From: Siphonodentalium dalli
Taxonomy: Eukaryota; Mollusca; Scaphopoda; Gadilida; Siphonodentaliidae
Direction: 5' to 3'
NCBI GenBank assembly: GCA_032622095.1
Contig: CP136065.1
Coordinates: forward strand, 40,801,503 to 40,865,502
DNA length: 64,000 nt
Shown: in pieces, positions 34,904-46,379 of the stretch
Numbering within the stretch: the stretch's first letter is position 1
Layout: each line of letters starts with the position of its first letter
Program-made: the position numbers and the translations under genes
The notes under the pieces: model-generated
Told to the model about the DNA's origin: nothing
Seen by the model: only the letters and a program-made list of their open reading frames with translations
Databases searched by the model: none

Positions 34904-37155
34904 CTGCTTCCGCTGTTCGTTGGTCTGTGTCCGTTCTCACACATAGCATGAATCTTCATCTTGAGTTGAAGGTTTAATGATGATTCATAATGATGTTTTG
35001 ACCTTCAGCCACAATGAGATCAGAAGTTGATTGTTACAGTCCCTTATGCTTGACGGGTTTTCACATCAATTATGATGCAGGAGTTTTGCTATCGTATTAG
35101 CACAGGGAAATGTCTCGCGCCTACAAAATGTGGTTAAAACTTTCAGCAGTTTGAAAGTTCATGCATGACCCAACATAAATTGGATACGTTGAACTGTTTC
35201 ATATTGTTTTATTTTCCAACCAGTGTCCAGTGTGACATTTGTTTAGCGCTAACAGTAAAATATGTTCTGTTTTTTTTGTCATTTGGTGAATGTTATCTAA
35301 AATGACCATCAGTTGGACATTTCCAACCATTATAGGGGGTATTGTATTAGGCATTTCGAAGCTTGATAGGTTCCAGATGGAAATACAAGGGGGGAACAAA
35401 TGAAATCGGGATTTGGTAATTTCGGTCTGGATTTCGGTCTTGCCCAACACGAAAGGCTTGTTCGGATATGGTTTAACGTCGCTGTGTCATAGCGGCGCTA
35501 TTGACCATTTAATGGAGAGGTCACTAAAATTATCACGACGGTATTTAAGGGATACACCGAAACGTGGCTCTGAAGTGAGAACTGCCGCGGTGCATGTTCT
35601 ATGACTGTTTCTTTAGTTGTCTATGGATAGAATCAACTTCAGGTCCAGGCAGGGTATATGTGAGGGGAATACTGGGAAAGCCAACGTGTTTTTGGCGCCA
35701 TTTATGCGTGAGAATTGCGCCATCATAGACCAATTTACACATGTTTGTACGTTATAATACACTCGCATAATTATGTCGAGGAAAACCCGGCAGCATTTGT
35801 ACCACTGTTCATGAGACCCATGAGAACTCCGTGAGTTAATTATAAGGAACGGCTATTGTACGCCGATTCTGTTCTCGTTTGATCAGCGAAGTTAAGTCAC
35901 GGCGATTCCGATTAATTGTCGTAGCGTGGTCGTCTATTTTCGATCCTCGATCTGCCTTTCTCAGCGGTACGGGTAAAAGTGTTGTGAGATTCACTGGGCT
36001 GGCATAGCCCTGTTCAAATTGCGTTTCAAAATCGCGCCGCTTGATGCGTAGTCCTCGACAAGGGACTTTGAATTCGAAACTCGAAATCGTCAAGCGCCAA
36101 CCATGCTTTGAACGAGTACCCGATTTGATGCTGATTCGTATTGTCAATATGATAATCATGAAGCCAGCGATTCGTTACATTGTCCCAAGAGGATACGTAC
36201 TGTCAGTGATGCTATAATGACCTAACAGTATGGCGTGGCATATAGTAATGACGTGAGGCACATGTGAATATTTTCTGTATAATTATCTATCCAAGTGAGC
36301 CCATTTGTATTATTCGGCACTCAAACAGATTTGCAGCCGATTAAGAGTCCGCAATAGGAGCTTCTCCACCCATAGGTGTGATAATTCATAAAATTGTGAC
36401 AATTCCCTTTGGACTCACCTACTGTTTATGGCGCGTTGCTTCCCCACGAATAAAGCAATGTCGAAGTCATGGTAGACTGGATGTCCAATACTCGGTAGAA
36501 TTGAAACATCGGAGGAATATATAATACAACGATGCATAATAATTGAAAGATTCATATCAATAAATACTCCCAAGAGGCCGACTGCTCGGGTTGTCGAAAA
36601 TCCCCATTACTTGTACATGGGCACATTCACATGTTCTTGCTGCCACGCTTGTGTCCGATATTTAGAAATACTAAATGCAGTGATGTCCAAAGTTCCTCCG
36701 CAGATGGGTGCAGACGTCGAGTGGCCGGGTGTATATGCTTTACCAGGGTAGCACCCATTGACCACATTGGTCCATTTGTAGAGAAGTGGGTTCCTGGTAC
36801 GCCAGCTTTGGGATACCAGTGTGGATCCCGACTCATATCAATGGTTGGTGAAAGCGTATTATTCCATTTGGATGGATATAATAATAGGACAGCCAGACTA
36901 AATGATCATACAAGTGCAGAATATTCTTTCCATCGGTCCGAAATGTTTAGATAATAAGTTAAATACACAGTCACACCATATCCGGAGACGACACATATAA
37001 GCTATCAGCTTGCTGGCGAAACCCATCCACACCATAAGTTGTTATTATATTGTAATTACTTTATGAATTATATGGGATTAAATACTGTTTACACCAAAGT
37101 TCTTATCTGAGCATTTCCTGAACTAGTCGTCAATGCGTATTTAGTAGAGGGAGGG
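34904..37155. other. No gene recognised; one 107-codon open frame
   Basis: A minus-strand frame at 35,836-36,159 (FKVPCRGLRIKRRDFETQFE in its middle) is longer than usual for this AT-rich sequence. I recognise no domain and see no splice or start context. A pair of overlapping frames at 36,627-36,954 is equally unsupported. Confidence 0.35.
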
Positions 37156-38013
37156 TTATCCCTTTACCCAACAGAACGGCCCTGTGCCAATGCATTCGCT
37201 TATATATGCGAGTCGACCATAGGTCGCCTCGAATATATAAGAGAATGCATTGGTTTAACACATATTAACACATATTAGGCCAATGCATTCTCTTATATAT
37301 GCGAGGCGATCTATGGTCGACTCGCATATATAAGAGAATGCATTGGCACAGGGCATAACTGTAACCATCACAATGTGGTCAATGAACCGGTTCCAATGAT
37401 ATCCATATTTGTATGGTGTTATTGAGACAGACCGAAGGTATTTTAGGCTGTTGAAGCTTTATTTGGGCGTTTTTTGCCGTTTTGTTCAGGGGGGGAGGGG
37501 GGTGAAAGCCACCAACAAGCAATTTTTTCCGCAACTAAAAAAAAAAAATTCCTGCTTGATTTTTAGTGTTTTGGCAATGAGTTGGGCTTCAAAACCACTT
37601 TGAATGAGAGAAATAATGTAATTCTAACTGGTAAACTGACTGCATGTAGTTATCGTGTTGTATTTTGTTGCAAATTTTGAAATCCAAGATGGCCGCTGGC
37701 AGCCATGTTTTTTTGGCCGAATGACCTCAAAATGACTCATTCCTATTTACATGTCCATGTTAAGATCCATGATAAATAGTATGCACAGAAATTCATATAC
37801 AGCTGTTTACAGTGAATTTCCCCCCGCAAATCTCTGTTTTAGTGTTAAAAGGCGGGGGGTGGGTGTCAAAAAATGGTCGGAAAAAACTGCCGAAAACGGA
37901 AACAAAATTGGCGGTGGGGGTGGGTGGGTACAAAAAATGATCGAAAGAGAAAAAAATGCCATACTTGCCTGAAATTGTTTTCCGACCCCCCTCCCTGTTT
38001 TGTCGGGTAAAGG
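37156..38013 (+). mobile_element. TTAA-type palindrome MITE, copy 5, interrupted
   Basis: The left end reads TTATCCCTTTACCCAACA and both 67-nt palindromes are present (37,187-37,253 and 37,280-37,346), followed by the usual unpaired arm. Homology stops at TTTTGTTCAGGGG (about 37,488) just short of the right end. A right-end-like TTTTGTCGGGTAAAGGG appears about 510 bp later (37,997-38,013). The simplest reading is an insertion or expansion of about 0.5 kb just inside the right end. That inner segment carries G-rich runs and AAGATGGCCGCTGGCAGCCA. A solitary GGGTAAAGGGTTAA also occurs at 39,023-39,036. Confidence 0.7.
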
Positions 38014-40214
38014 GCAGTCTGGAGTAAACTACATACCCACATATAAAAAATAGTGGGTCTGACGACCTTTCGTTCAGTTTTCATTTCCCAAACCCGGGAT
38101 TCCTTGTAATTACCGCCAATCAAAACTTAGCTCCAAGAAATGTGTGCCCCAATAAAAAACTAGTAACATGTCACATGCTCTCGGTGTGGAAATTCCGAAG
38201 GTGTGGCTAAATGTTGTTAAAATAGTACCCATGACGTCATGTTATACCGGAAGAGAAATTCACAAATCGACAAATAAAGTAGATTGTTGAAGAGCGGTCG
38301 AAAGTTTAAAATCAAGAATCACCGGAATTTGGATTGCAGGCAACTGTAATTAGGGTACAACTGGCCAATCTTTGGAGCTAATACTACGGCTGTGTAAGGT
38401 CGGGAGGGTTTCGGTGGGGTTTGTGGTAGAATTGTGTTTCTCTTCGTTCGTTTTGGCTGCGGTGGTACTACTGTACTGGGAACTGATTGATCGTTTTGTT
38501 ATGTCATTTAACTTTTTTAGTTCTGTAGTTGTTTTAGCAGATAGTCCCGACATTCATGTATTTTTGATTCGTGGCCGTTGATTTGTGTTATTTTTTGACA
38601 ACATGGGCGACGAATCGCCTGGCCAATCTAAAAAATAATTCGTTCTGAGTCCAAGAGATCCACATAAATTGACACTTCTTATAATTTCAAGGAGATCTGT
38701 CTTAGTTATTGTACATATTATTTTGGATCCCGGAAGCTAGCTGTTTCCCTTTATTGTCAGTAAAACAACCGCCGAACGAAAAGTCACAAACCCTGCAACT
38801 ATTAATTCTGATTCTTAGAATCGGCTTCACAGGGTTGAAGCGGCCATGACGGCACTGGCACGTGATCATGTTACGCCTGTCAATCACAACTAATTTCAGA
38901 TTTATATTTAGTGCGGTGTGACGTAATTTGGGAGAAGCCCACAACCGTTCAGAAATGAAAAGTTGATGGGAATGCAATAGACTCAGTATCAGTATGAATC
39001 TGAGTGTATGTTTACATAGACTGGGTAAAGGGTTAAACGATACTGGATGTATCTCTGTCTTAGTCTTTGAAACAGTATAGGGTTGACATATCAGGTATCA
39101 GCATGATACCAAAAGTGTACATACATGTACTTAATATGTCGTATTTCAATGGATGGGTGGTTAAAATATTACTTCTTCTAAAAGTTGTCAGTCATAATAT
39201 AGGTAGGCAATTATATATAACGCATTATAAATACAAAGCTCCCTTGTGTATTTATGCTGCCCGTTAAGTCATATTGCTCAGTGACCGCGACCACTGCCTC
39301 TGGCAATGCCTATTTTATACCTGCTGCCATGCATAGCTCTTGAGCTCAACGAACTTCCGGTTTGTTTGGTGTGGCCCATCGGAGCGTGTTGCTCTGTAAG
39401 GCTTCTCTGTTTGAATTCATGCCGCCATTGAATCGTATTGCCCTGCATAGCGACGATCACTTCCGGTTATAACTCATGTAGTAGACGCCGAGATCAATAC
39501 GAAATGCTGTTTTACGACATATTAACACGAAGCTATTACAGCAAACGGAAGTTTGTGCGGTCCTGTGAGATGAATGGCTATTTGATGATAATGCTGATAT
39601 ATATCTGGAAACAAACATGAACTACACTGTAAATACGAATTGGCGTTATATCCGTTTATCTGACATTTATGTGTTTATTATGCGTTCACAACCTAAACGG
39701 ATTGTTTAATAATTCGATGGATTATGCACTGGTGTTTATCTTCCGGTGTATATCAATTGACGTGTTTAACTTACTGCACCATACATGTATGTCCAATCAC
39801 AAATGTTTGTAGCAGTTATCGCAACAATCAATTAGAAGAACAACGCACACATAATTATGCAATCAGTACAATTGATTGCACGCTTAAGCCTTTTACCATC
39901 GGCTGTTAGATCGCCTGCTAGGGGATTATAATACTAACTTACATGTAGTACCCAAATTCAGTACCTCGTGTATGTATATTAAGTTGTTCGTATTACAGGG
40001 ATCGAGTTCACTAAACTACATAACATATATGTGCACGCGTTACATCTGATATTTCAAATGAGTTAAATATACGTGAAATTTGCATAAATGGTTGTAATTA
40101 TATGTGCTGTATCTGATCATGTTCCACAACAAACCGCCTGTCATGGAACCCAAAACTTAAACGAAGCGTTTATTCAATGGGCATTAAACTTGCCATATTG
40201 GCATTTAAATGATA
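38014..40214. other. No gene recognised; one solitary MITE end
   Basis: The solitary right-end sequence is GACTGGGTAAAGGGTTAA at 39,019-39,036. A 91-codon minus-strand frame (38,702-38,977) and a short ATG frame at 38,602 ending after ten codons have no recognisable features. Confidence 0.4.
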
Positions 40215-41754
40215 CTAGCAGGGTTACCCGGCGTTGCCCAGGTTAATGTATGCTGTGGATATTTGTTTGGAATAGAGAATGCTCTTGCTTAAAGTGTTAT
40301 ACGTTTTCTCATAAATTGTATATTCAAATAGCATCACAAAACATGATTATTACAGTCATGGAATATAAGTAGTGGCTCACCCTGTCAATTGTCATTCTGT
40401 TTATCGCGATTAGTCCGTTCCACCAATAATGAAGTATTTATTTATTTACAACTGCGTATACATTAGACGTTATAATATGATACATGAACATCATAAACAC
40501 ATTAGTTCGATAAAAGATGTTAATTGGGTTTTACATATTGAGATGTATCATTCAATCTAGTGGGTTGGACTAAGATCTCGAGGACACCTGGCTATCATAT
40601 CTCCATGAAGATACAGATGGTTCAAAGAAATTTCCAGGTGCTCCTCTGTTCATTGTGCTATATGTTGGCTAAATAATCTTAGTTTGAACGAAATGTTTCT
40701 GCGCATATATATCAGCTACATGTGCCAGGCACAGAGCGAGACTTTGAGTTGTTTATGTCAGTCAATGAGTCTGTTCAAAAATTTTGTATCAATGAGTCTG
40801 TTCTAAATATTTTGTATCAATTTTGGTGAACCTCCCGTCCCTATTTCGGACTCAAGCTGCTTTTTTTTTATAAATTTGGTGCCAATCCCTCCCCTCTCCG
40901 TCTCTCACCCAAACATCACCACTATGACGTCTTTAAATCACGATTAGATTCCTCGTATCATGGATAAGAACGTGTATCAATTTGGTGGAAATTGGCGCTA
41001 AAAAAATTGTGCATCAATTTTGGTGCCCCTGTCCCTTTCAATACAACCCTGACTCGAATGAGGCCACATTTGACAGCTAAAATCCACACCATTAGACTCC
41101 TCATACCATGGGGATGATTTTATATAAGTGTGTTGGCAATCGGCGACTTATTATCAAATTTAGTGCCTACCCCTCCCAATCTCTCATCCAAAAATAACAA
41201 TTTGGCTTTGTTAAATCGAACAATTAGATTCCGTGTACCATGAAGAAGAATATATATCAATTTGGTGGAAATCGGCGCTAAAATTAGTTTTATCAATTTT
41301 GGTGTCCCTCACCCCTTCCGTTCATCCCTGACTCAAACGACGCCACTTTTGACATATTTAAACCACACCGTTGGATTCTTCATATCATGGGGATGATTAT
41401 ATGTAAGTTTCGTGGCAATCAGCGACAGAAAAAATATCTGCCCCCCTTCCGGGCACCCCTGACGCGAACGGCGCGACTTTTGCCATATTTAAACCACGCC
41501 ATTAGATTCCTCATATTATGGGGATGATTATATATAAGATTGGTGGCAATCGGCGACACATTTTTTTCTGCCCCTCCCCCTTTTCTGCCCCTGACAACAA
41601 CGGCGTCACTTTAGAAATTTCTAACCCCGACCATTATCTTGCTCGTAAAAAGCTACTCATAGTAGACCCATTTGGCACCATCTAGATGGTCTCTGTGAAT
41701 TTCTATAGAACACAGACAGACAGACAGACAGACATGCGCACATATAGATATAGA
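40215..41754 (-). mobile_element. Helitron-like non-autonomous element, second copy (1,540 bp)
   Basis: On the minus strand it starts TCTATATCTATATG at 41,754 and ends at 40,215 with a hairpin (40,226-40,243, ACCCGG against CCAGGT on the plus strand) and CTAG. The flanking bases are A and T, again without target duplication. It has the (GACA)n microsatellite (41,714-41,734) and about six core units with CAATTTTGGTG, CAATTTGGTGGAAAT and CATGGGGATGATT blocks. The terminal 0.6 kb is homologous to 28,960-29,593. It lacks the 28.5-28.9-kb region and the internal duplication of the longer copy. Confidence 0.88.
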
Positions 41755-42301
41755 TGGAGATGCGATTATGTAGTTCCAACAAAGCCTGCATCGTGTTACT
41801 TCCTTTGGTAAAACATTGGATATTATACATTAATTAAAAGCGACACACTCACACTCCAAGCATCAAGAGATAAAAAATATGTCAATGCATATAAATGCAA
41901 TAGTTGAAGTACTCACATAATCATGTGTGTTTGATTTTTTAACGTGATAGAAATTGTCGACTCAGAAAAAAAAGCGTTTCGGATCTATGCTCCAGCCATT
42001 CTACAGTATGTAAAATTAAAACCACCCGTTGTTATTTCTCCCAGAAATGTATAGTAAAACGAAGAGAGTTTGTGTGGACAGTTGGAAAAAGCAAAGAAAT
42101 TTTCATTACTTAATTCAGGAAGTATTTCGAGAGAAAGTAGAGTAACATCAAAATTTAGCGCTGTTATCAATTTTAATGATGGAATAAGTCTATGCGTGTT
42201 ATAAAGCTACAATATATCAAACAATTCGACTGTTAGAACATATCACGTGTTCTCTATATATCCCTGCTTACGTTACACATAAATTAATTTGATTTCCACA
42301 G
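41755..42301. other. No recognised feature
   Basis: AT-rich stretch. A possible splice acceptor (TTTGATTTCCACAG) closes it at 42,301, just before the exon-like segment. Confidence 0.35.
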
Positions 42302-42333
42302 TCCGACCGTTTGAAATTTGATCATAGAACAAG

Positions 42334-42378
42334 ATGGCTAATGATATCAGTGGCGAAGACAAAAACATAATATATGAG
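42334..42378 (+). CDS. Candidate first coding exon (15 codons), gene unknown
   Basis: An ATG with a favourable context (AAGATGG) opens MANDISGEDKNIIYE and runs directly into a near-ideal donor GAG|GTACGT, ending in phase 0. A TAG in the same frame nine bases upstream shows the frame does not extend further 5'. A pyrimidine-rich acceptor at 42,301 could place the untranslated leader on the same exon. The next strong acceptor (CTAATATATTTTCCAG, 42,680) gives a stop after one codon in phase 0. Using the AG at 42,686-42,687 instead gives 34 more codons to a stop at 42,789. I cannot identify the protein, and such a short segment could be chance. Confidence 0.3.
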
Positions 42379-42835
42379 GTACGTTTTGTTGTTATCAATT
42401 TAATTTCAACATTTTATAACTGCGACACTCATTCGTGCGTTTAATTAACCGAGTGTCGATATATCTACTATATGATTTATATAAGTAAATTAATGAAGTA
42501 AGACACGTGTGGCCGTCGGTGCCTTTATTTGAGGATACACATTTTATGTGTCCATAATTACTATTACGGGTGTGTTCAGTAATTCCGTATCACTCTAAAT
42601 GTGTCGGAATCGATACACGCATGTTCGCATTTATACACAATATTTCAATCTTATTAACAATTATCTAATATATTTTCCAGATATAAGTTCGATCGAACCA
42701 GAAAGAATATCAAAATCTATCAACATGACACTTTGGAATGGCGCAAAATTAAACGTGTTGTGACCGCTCTCCCATTCATGACTCGGAAGTGATCGAAAAT
42801 TTTACAGAAAAGTCACCCATAAGCTGTGCATGGTT

Positions 42836-43234
42836 TATGGAATCCTATTAGGGCCACTTGCTAATGGCGCTTTCGGCGCACTATATTTGTCGCTTTCGGC
42901 GCGCGCCGAAAGCGACAAAATGTGCGATATTAGCACATGTTTCGGCGCGCCGAAAGCGACAAAATGTGCGCCGTAACGGCGCACATTTTGTCGCTTTCGG
43001 CGCGTTACTAATGGCGCACTTTTTGTCGCTTTCGGCGCGCGCCGAAAGCGCCATTACTAAAGCGCCATACTAAAGCGCCGAAAGCGACAAAAAGTGCGCC
43101 GATCGGCGCACATTTTGTCGCTTTCGGCGCTTTCGGCGCTTTCGGCGCTTTCGGCGCTTTCGGCGCATCGCGCCGAAAGCGACAAAAAGTGCGCCGAAAG
43201 CGCCATTAGCAAGTGGCCCTAATAGGATTCCATA
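42836..43234. mobile_element. GC-rich palindromic foldback element with 6-bp target duplication
   Basis: The ends are inverted copies of about 46 bp, beginning TATGGAATCCTATTAGGGCC. ATGGTT lies immediately outside each end (42,830-42,835 and 43,235-43,240). The interior is built from GGCGCTTTCGGCGC-like words arranged as nested palindromes: a perfect 34-bp one at 42,886-42,919, a 57-bp one at 42,947-43,003 with only its centre unmatched, and another of about 56 bp starting near 43,076. A short tandem of GCTTTCGGC units lies near 43,120-43,162. It is far more GC-rich than its surroundings. The Arg/Lys-rich and Ala-rich frames across it are artefacts. The superfamily is not evident. Confidence 0.88.
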
Positions 43235-43239
43235 ATGGT

Positions 43240-44264
43240 TGGATGAAATGTGACAACAAACGATGTATGTCAAAGGCTGTACATATGGTTAATGCACAAC
43301 TACTAACTATACTGGAGCCACTGGAATCAGGAACTATTACGACTGTTTAGCTAAAAATGTAACATCTATCAGTAACAGCATGACCGACATACATGTGCGA
43401 CTTCCTCAATGCCATCAGTAACTGCACGTGATTTCTCTACCCCCAAAAACATGTGCATTTGGTACTCACAAGAGTGTTGGGAGTGTGAACTTTTGGGACT
43501 TCACTCCGACATTATACATTGTGACTTGAGGTCACACACATGTATTGTTCTTAAGGGGAAACGATTCTCGAACTAAATTCTCCGAAGGAACTGTAATGCA
43601 TCATAGTTTATTACTCTTCTAGACTCATTATATTTGACTGTTTCTTGATATCGTTTAACACATAACACGTTGGAACATTTTCCATGTATATCGCTATTGC
43701 ACTTATGTTCATTGACATATTATGTTGAAATGAATAAACACATTCCATTTTATAAACACATTTTGCCTTATAAACGTGCCCATGTGAGTATAAAGTGTAA
43801 CAACGCCATAAACGCCTGGATGTGTTTTTAACATAAACACATCAACACACCAACTTAATACATTATTATGTTTATATTATAATTGCCATGCTACTATAAT
43901 GCGTTCACATTTTAAACAGTCAATGCGTTTAGGTAATAAACACATCGATATGTTTAAAACAGAATTGCAGTGTTAACGTTAAGTGTTTATTCATTAAACG
44001 CATTATTTTATTTTCTAAACATAATTGGCATATAATAGCAAAAACGTGACGTTTAATAACATCGAATTAAAAAAATAAATTCATTGACGCGTGTTTAAAC
44101 TGTAACAGAAATAACCGAATAGCGTTTATGAATGTGTTGAGATCCTATCCACATATTGTAACAGTGTATACGATAGCACAAGCACTAGCCATATGTATTG
44201 TTACGACTAAAATTGAATTGATACCTTTGTTCCACAATAAACATGTTGATATATTACAAATTAG
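43240..44264. other. No gene; AT-rich ATAAACACAT-type low-complexity zone
   Basis: From about 43,640 to 44,110 words such as ATAAACACAT, AAACACATT and TAAACGCATTA recur many times on both strands without a fixed period. This suggests decayed tandem or dispersed repeat sequence. Confidence 0.5.
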
Positions 44265-44382
44265 TATGTCAGGAATACGAGGCCAACAGATCGGCTACAG
44301 CAGTATATGAAGTAGAAAGTGTTCCAATGGCATGCCAACTGCTTGTACAAGATCCTCATATCCACGGTCAAATAAAAACAAG
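44265..44382 (+). CDS. Candidate internal exon, gene unknown
   Basis: Between an AG (44,263-44,264) and a GT in ACAAG|GTAGCA, 118 bp encode CQEYEANRSATAVYEVESV and PMACQLLVQDPHIHGQIK in one open frame (phase 1 in, phase 2 out). The composition is more protein-like than in the neighbouring frames. The acceptor has a poor pyrimidine tract and the phase does not fit the exon-like segment at 42.3 kb. No family is recognised. Confidence 0.25.
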
Positions 44383-45422
44383 GTAGCATAATCTTATTGT
44401 GTCGACTCGTGTTGATATGGGTCGCCAGAGTGACCGGGACATGACAACATGCCTCCCTATAGAGACCATTTTACGGATAGCATGGACGAGAATGGTGCAT
44501 GCTGGGTAGAACAGATACAACAGTCTATTCTTGACTGAAGCCGCGTGTATTTACTATGGGAGGTTTCGAGTTAGTCTATACAATTTATTATAACTATGTT
44601 TCATAGATTTTGCATGAGATGTTCTTCATAGAGGACCTACCATTTGAATTTATGCATCTCTGGCCGGCGCATATGCCTCCAGACAATATAAATTAGCATT
44701 CTCATTTCAACTCTGTATACTACTCCCCGGACTCGAGATCATAGCCACACCAACAGACACACCAGCAGCCACGTTAAACAATGTTTTTAAAAGTAGCCAC
44801 ATTAAACAAACAGCAACTCTTGTACATATTTCTTAATATAATTATTAGCAGCCGAACGACAGAGGAGAGGGGCTCTGATGAGTTATGCAACCATGGTCCG
44901 ATTCTCTGTATGTTTATAATAACATGTGCAATTTATATATAGTGTGGGTCACAATAAATATGTTCAACAACAGGCATTACCACTAACTGCTACATCAATG
45001 AACTAGCCCAATGTTGGTATTCAGGTCATTCCACTCAAGCTAGGAGCAATCAACAACAGGCCACATTATAATAGATAGCTTGTAATATAAGCTGGTAATT
45101 TGTCTATAAGACCTAAAAGTGAGGCTAAAAATCATCTCATGTTCACCATTTCCCAGCATACACCTAACATAATGTTGAGAGTCTCGAAGCAGTATTAAAC
45201 TCAGTTAAATTTCCAATCGAACCATTTACTAGTTTAGATCATCTACTTGTTATGGCCGTTATTCATTTCCACTCAATTAGTATACTTGCTGAGAATGCTC
45301 TTCCAAACATTTCCTTCCAAAACTATGATTGAAGTCATCTTTTTGATATTTGTATTATATAATATACTTGACGTAGTCTTCATGTAGCATATATGCCTTC
45401 ATGTGGTGTACTTGCTTGACAA
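44383..45422. other. No supported gene
   Basis: A segment at 44,607-44,696 follows a good acceptor (CTATGTTTCATAG) and is open for 29 codons to a TAG (EDLPFEFMHLWPAHMPPD in its middle). It could be a terminal exon, but only in phase 0, which the upstream candidate does not provide. Confidence 0.3.
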
Positions 45423-45789
45423 TTAACCCTTTACCCAACAAACCGGCCAAAAACGGCCAAATAAAGCTGCAACAGCCTAAATTATCTTGGGTCTGTCTCA
45501 ATAAAACCATACAAATATGGATATCATTGGAACCGGCTCATTGACCACATTCTGATGGTTACAGTTATGCCCTGTGCCAATGCATTCTCTTATATATGCG
45601 AGTCGACCATAGGTCGCCTCGCATATATAAGAGAATGCATTGGCCTAAAACCAAATTGGCCTAACAATTTTATAATTTGTAATGTGTTAAGCCAATGCAT
45701 TCTCTTATATATGCGAGGCGACCTATGGTCGACTCGCATATATAAGAGAATGCATTGGCACAGGGCCGTTCTGTTGGGTAAAGGGTTAA
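45423..45789 (-). mobile_element. TTAA-type palindrome MITE, copy 6
   Basis: Perfect TTAACCCTTTACCCAACA / TGTTGGGTAAAGGGTTAA ends. The two 67-nt palindromes lie at 45,577-45,643 and 45,692-45,758. The AT spacer between them is shortened compared with copies 2 and 7. Confidence 0.88.
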
Positions 45790-45996
45790 GTAGTTTTCTG
45801 TGTGGGTCACTCTAAACTTTCCACCTCTTGAAATACATGTAGATCAGGCATGGAAACCCCTTATGTTACAACGGGTTCATTTGCAATGATAAATTTGATT
45901 GTCTGGTTTAAACAGTTTGGCGATAAGACTATGTGGTAAAGTGCGATTGTTAGTAAGAAATCTCAAAAACTCTGATCTTTTCGTCTCTGTGGTTGA

Positions 45997-46342
45997 TTGA
46001 TTGGGGTTTAATGTTAGTTCAGCAACTAATGCCATATCACGACATTGGCAGTTTTAGTGGCGGAGGAAATCCGCACACTTCCGGCTAATCTAACAGTGAT
46101 TTCAATGGCTGACAAATTCGTCGACCATGTGTGCGGTAAACCACCGGCCATCGGCGAGTAACTGGCAACCGCACCAGATAACAATTTCCGAGTCCATCAC
46201 GGAAACATGTTGATTCAAACGTGAGGCATCGATCTGCGGATGTGACTTAATTAGTTCATGGTCCTATTTGGTCCACCATCTCTTCAAGACGGTGCTTGAG
46301 TTGACCCGGCTCAATCAATCGGCCAGTCACACCTCTCCACAG
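45997..46342 (-). mobile_element. SINE-like repeat sharing its 3' end with the LINE at 46.4-48.2 kb
   Basis: On the minus strand it starts near GGCCGATTGATTGAGCC, contains GCGGATTTCCTCCGCCACT, and ends GTCGTGATATGG...ACATTAAACCCCAATCAATC. The LINE to the right ends GTCGTGATATG...ACGTTAAACCCCAATCAATC. A shared 3' tail is how SINEs recruit a LINE partner. I see no convincing tRNA promoter at its head, so it could instead be a 3' fragment of a related LINE. Confidence 0.55.
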
Positions 46343-46379
46343 TGTTTCGGATTAAATTTGTGTTATATGTTGTATTGCT

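Noticed and set aside
35836-36159. A 107-codon minus-strand frame as a gene
   Set aside because: No start context, splice sites or recognisable domain were found. Frames of this length are expected by chance over 64 kb.
43070-43273. Arg/Lys-rich protein (repeated RKR)
   Set aside because: It is the translation of a GCGCCGAAA tandem inside the palindromic foldback element.
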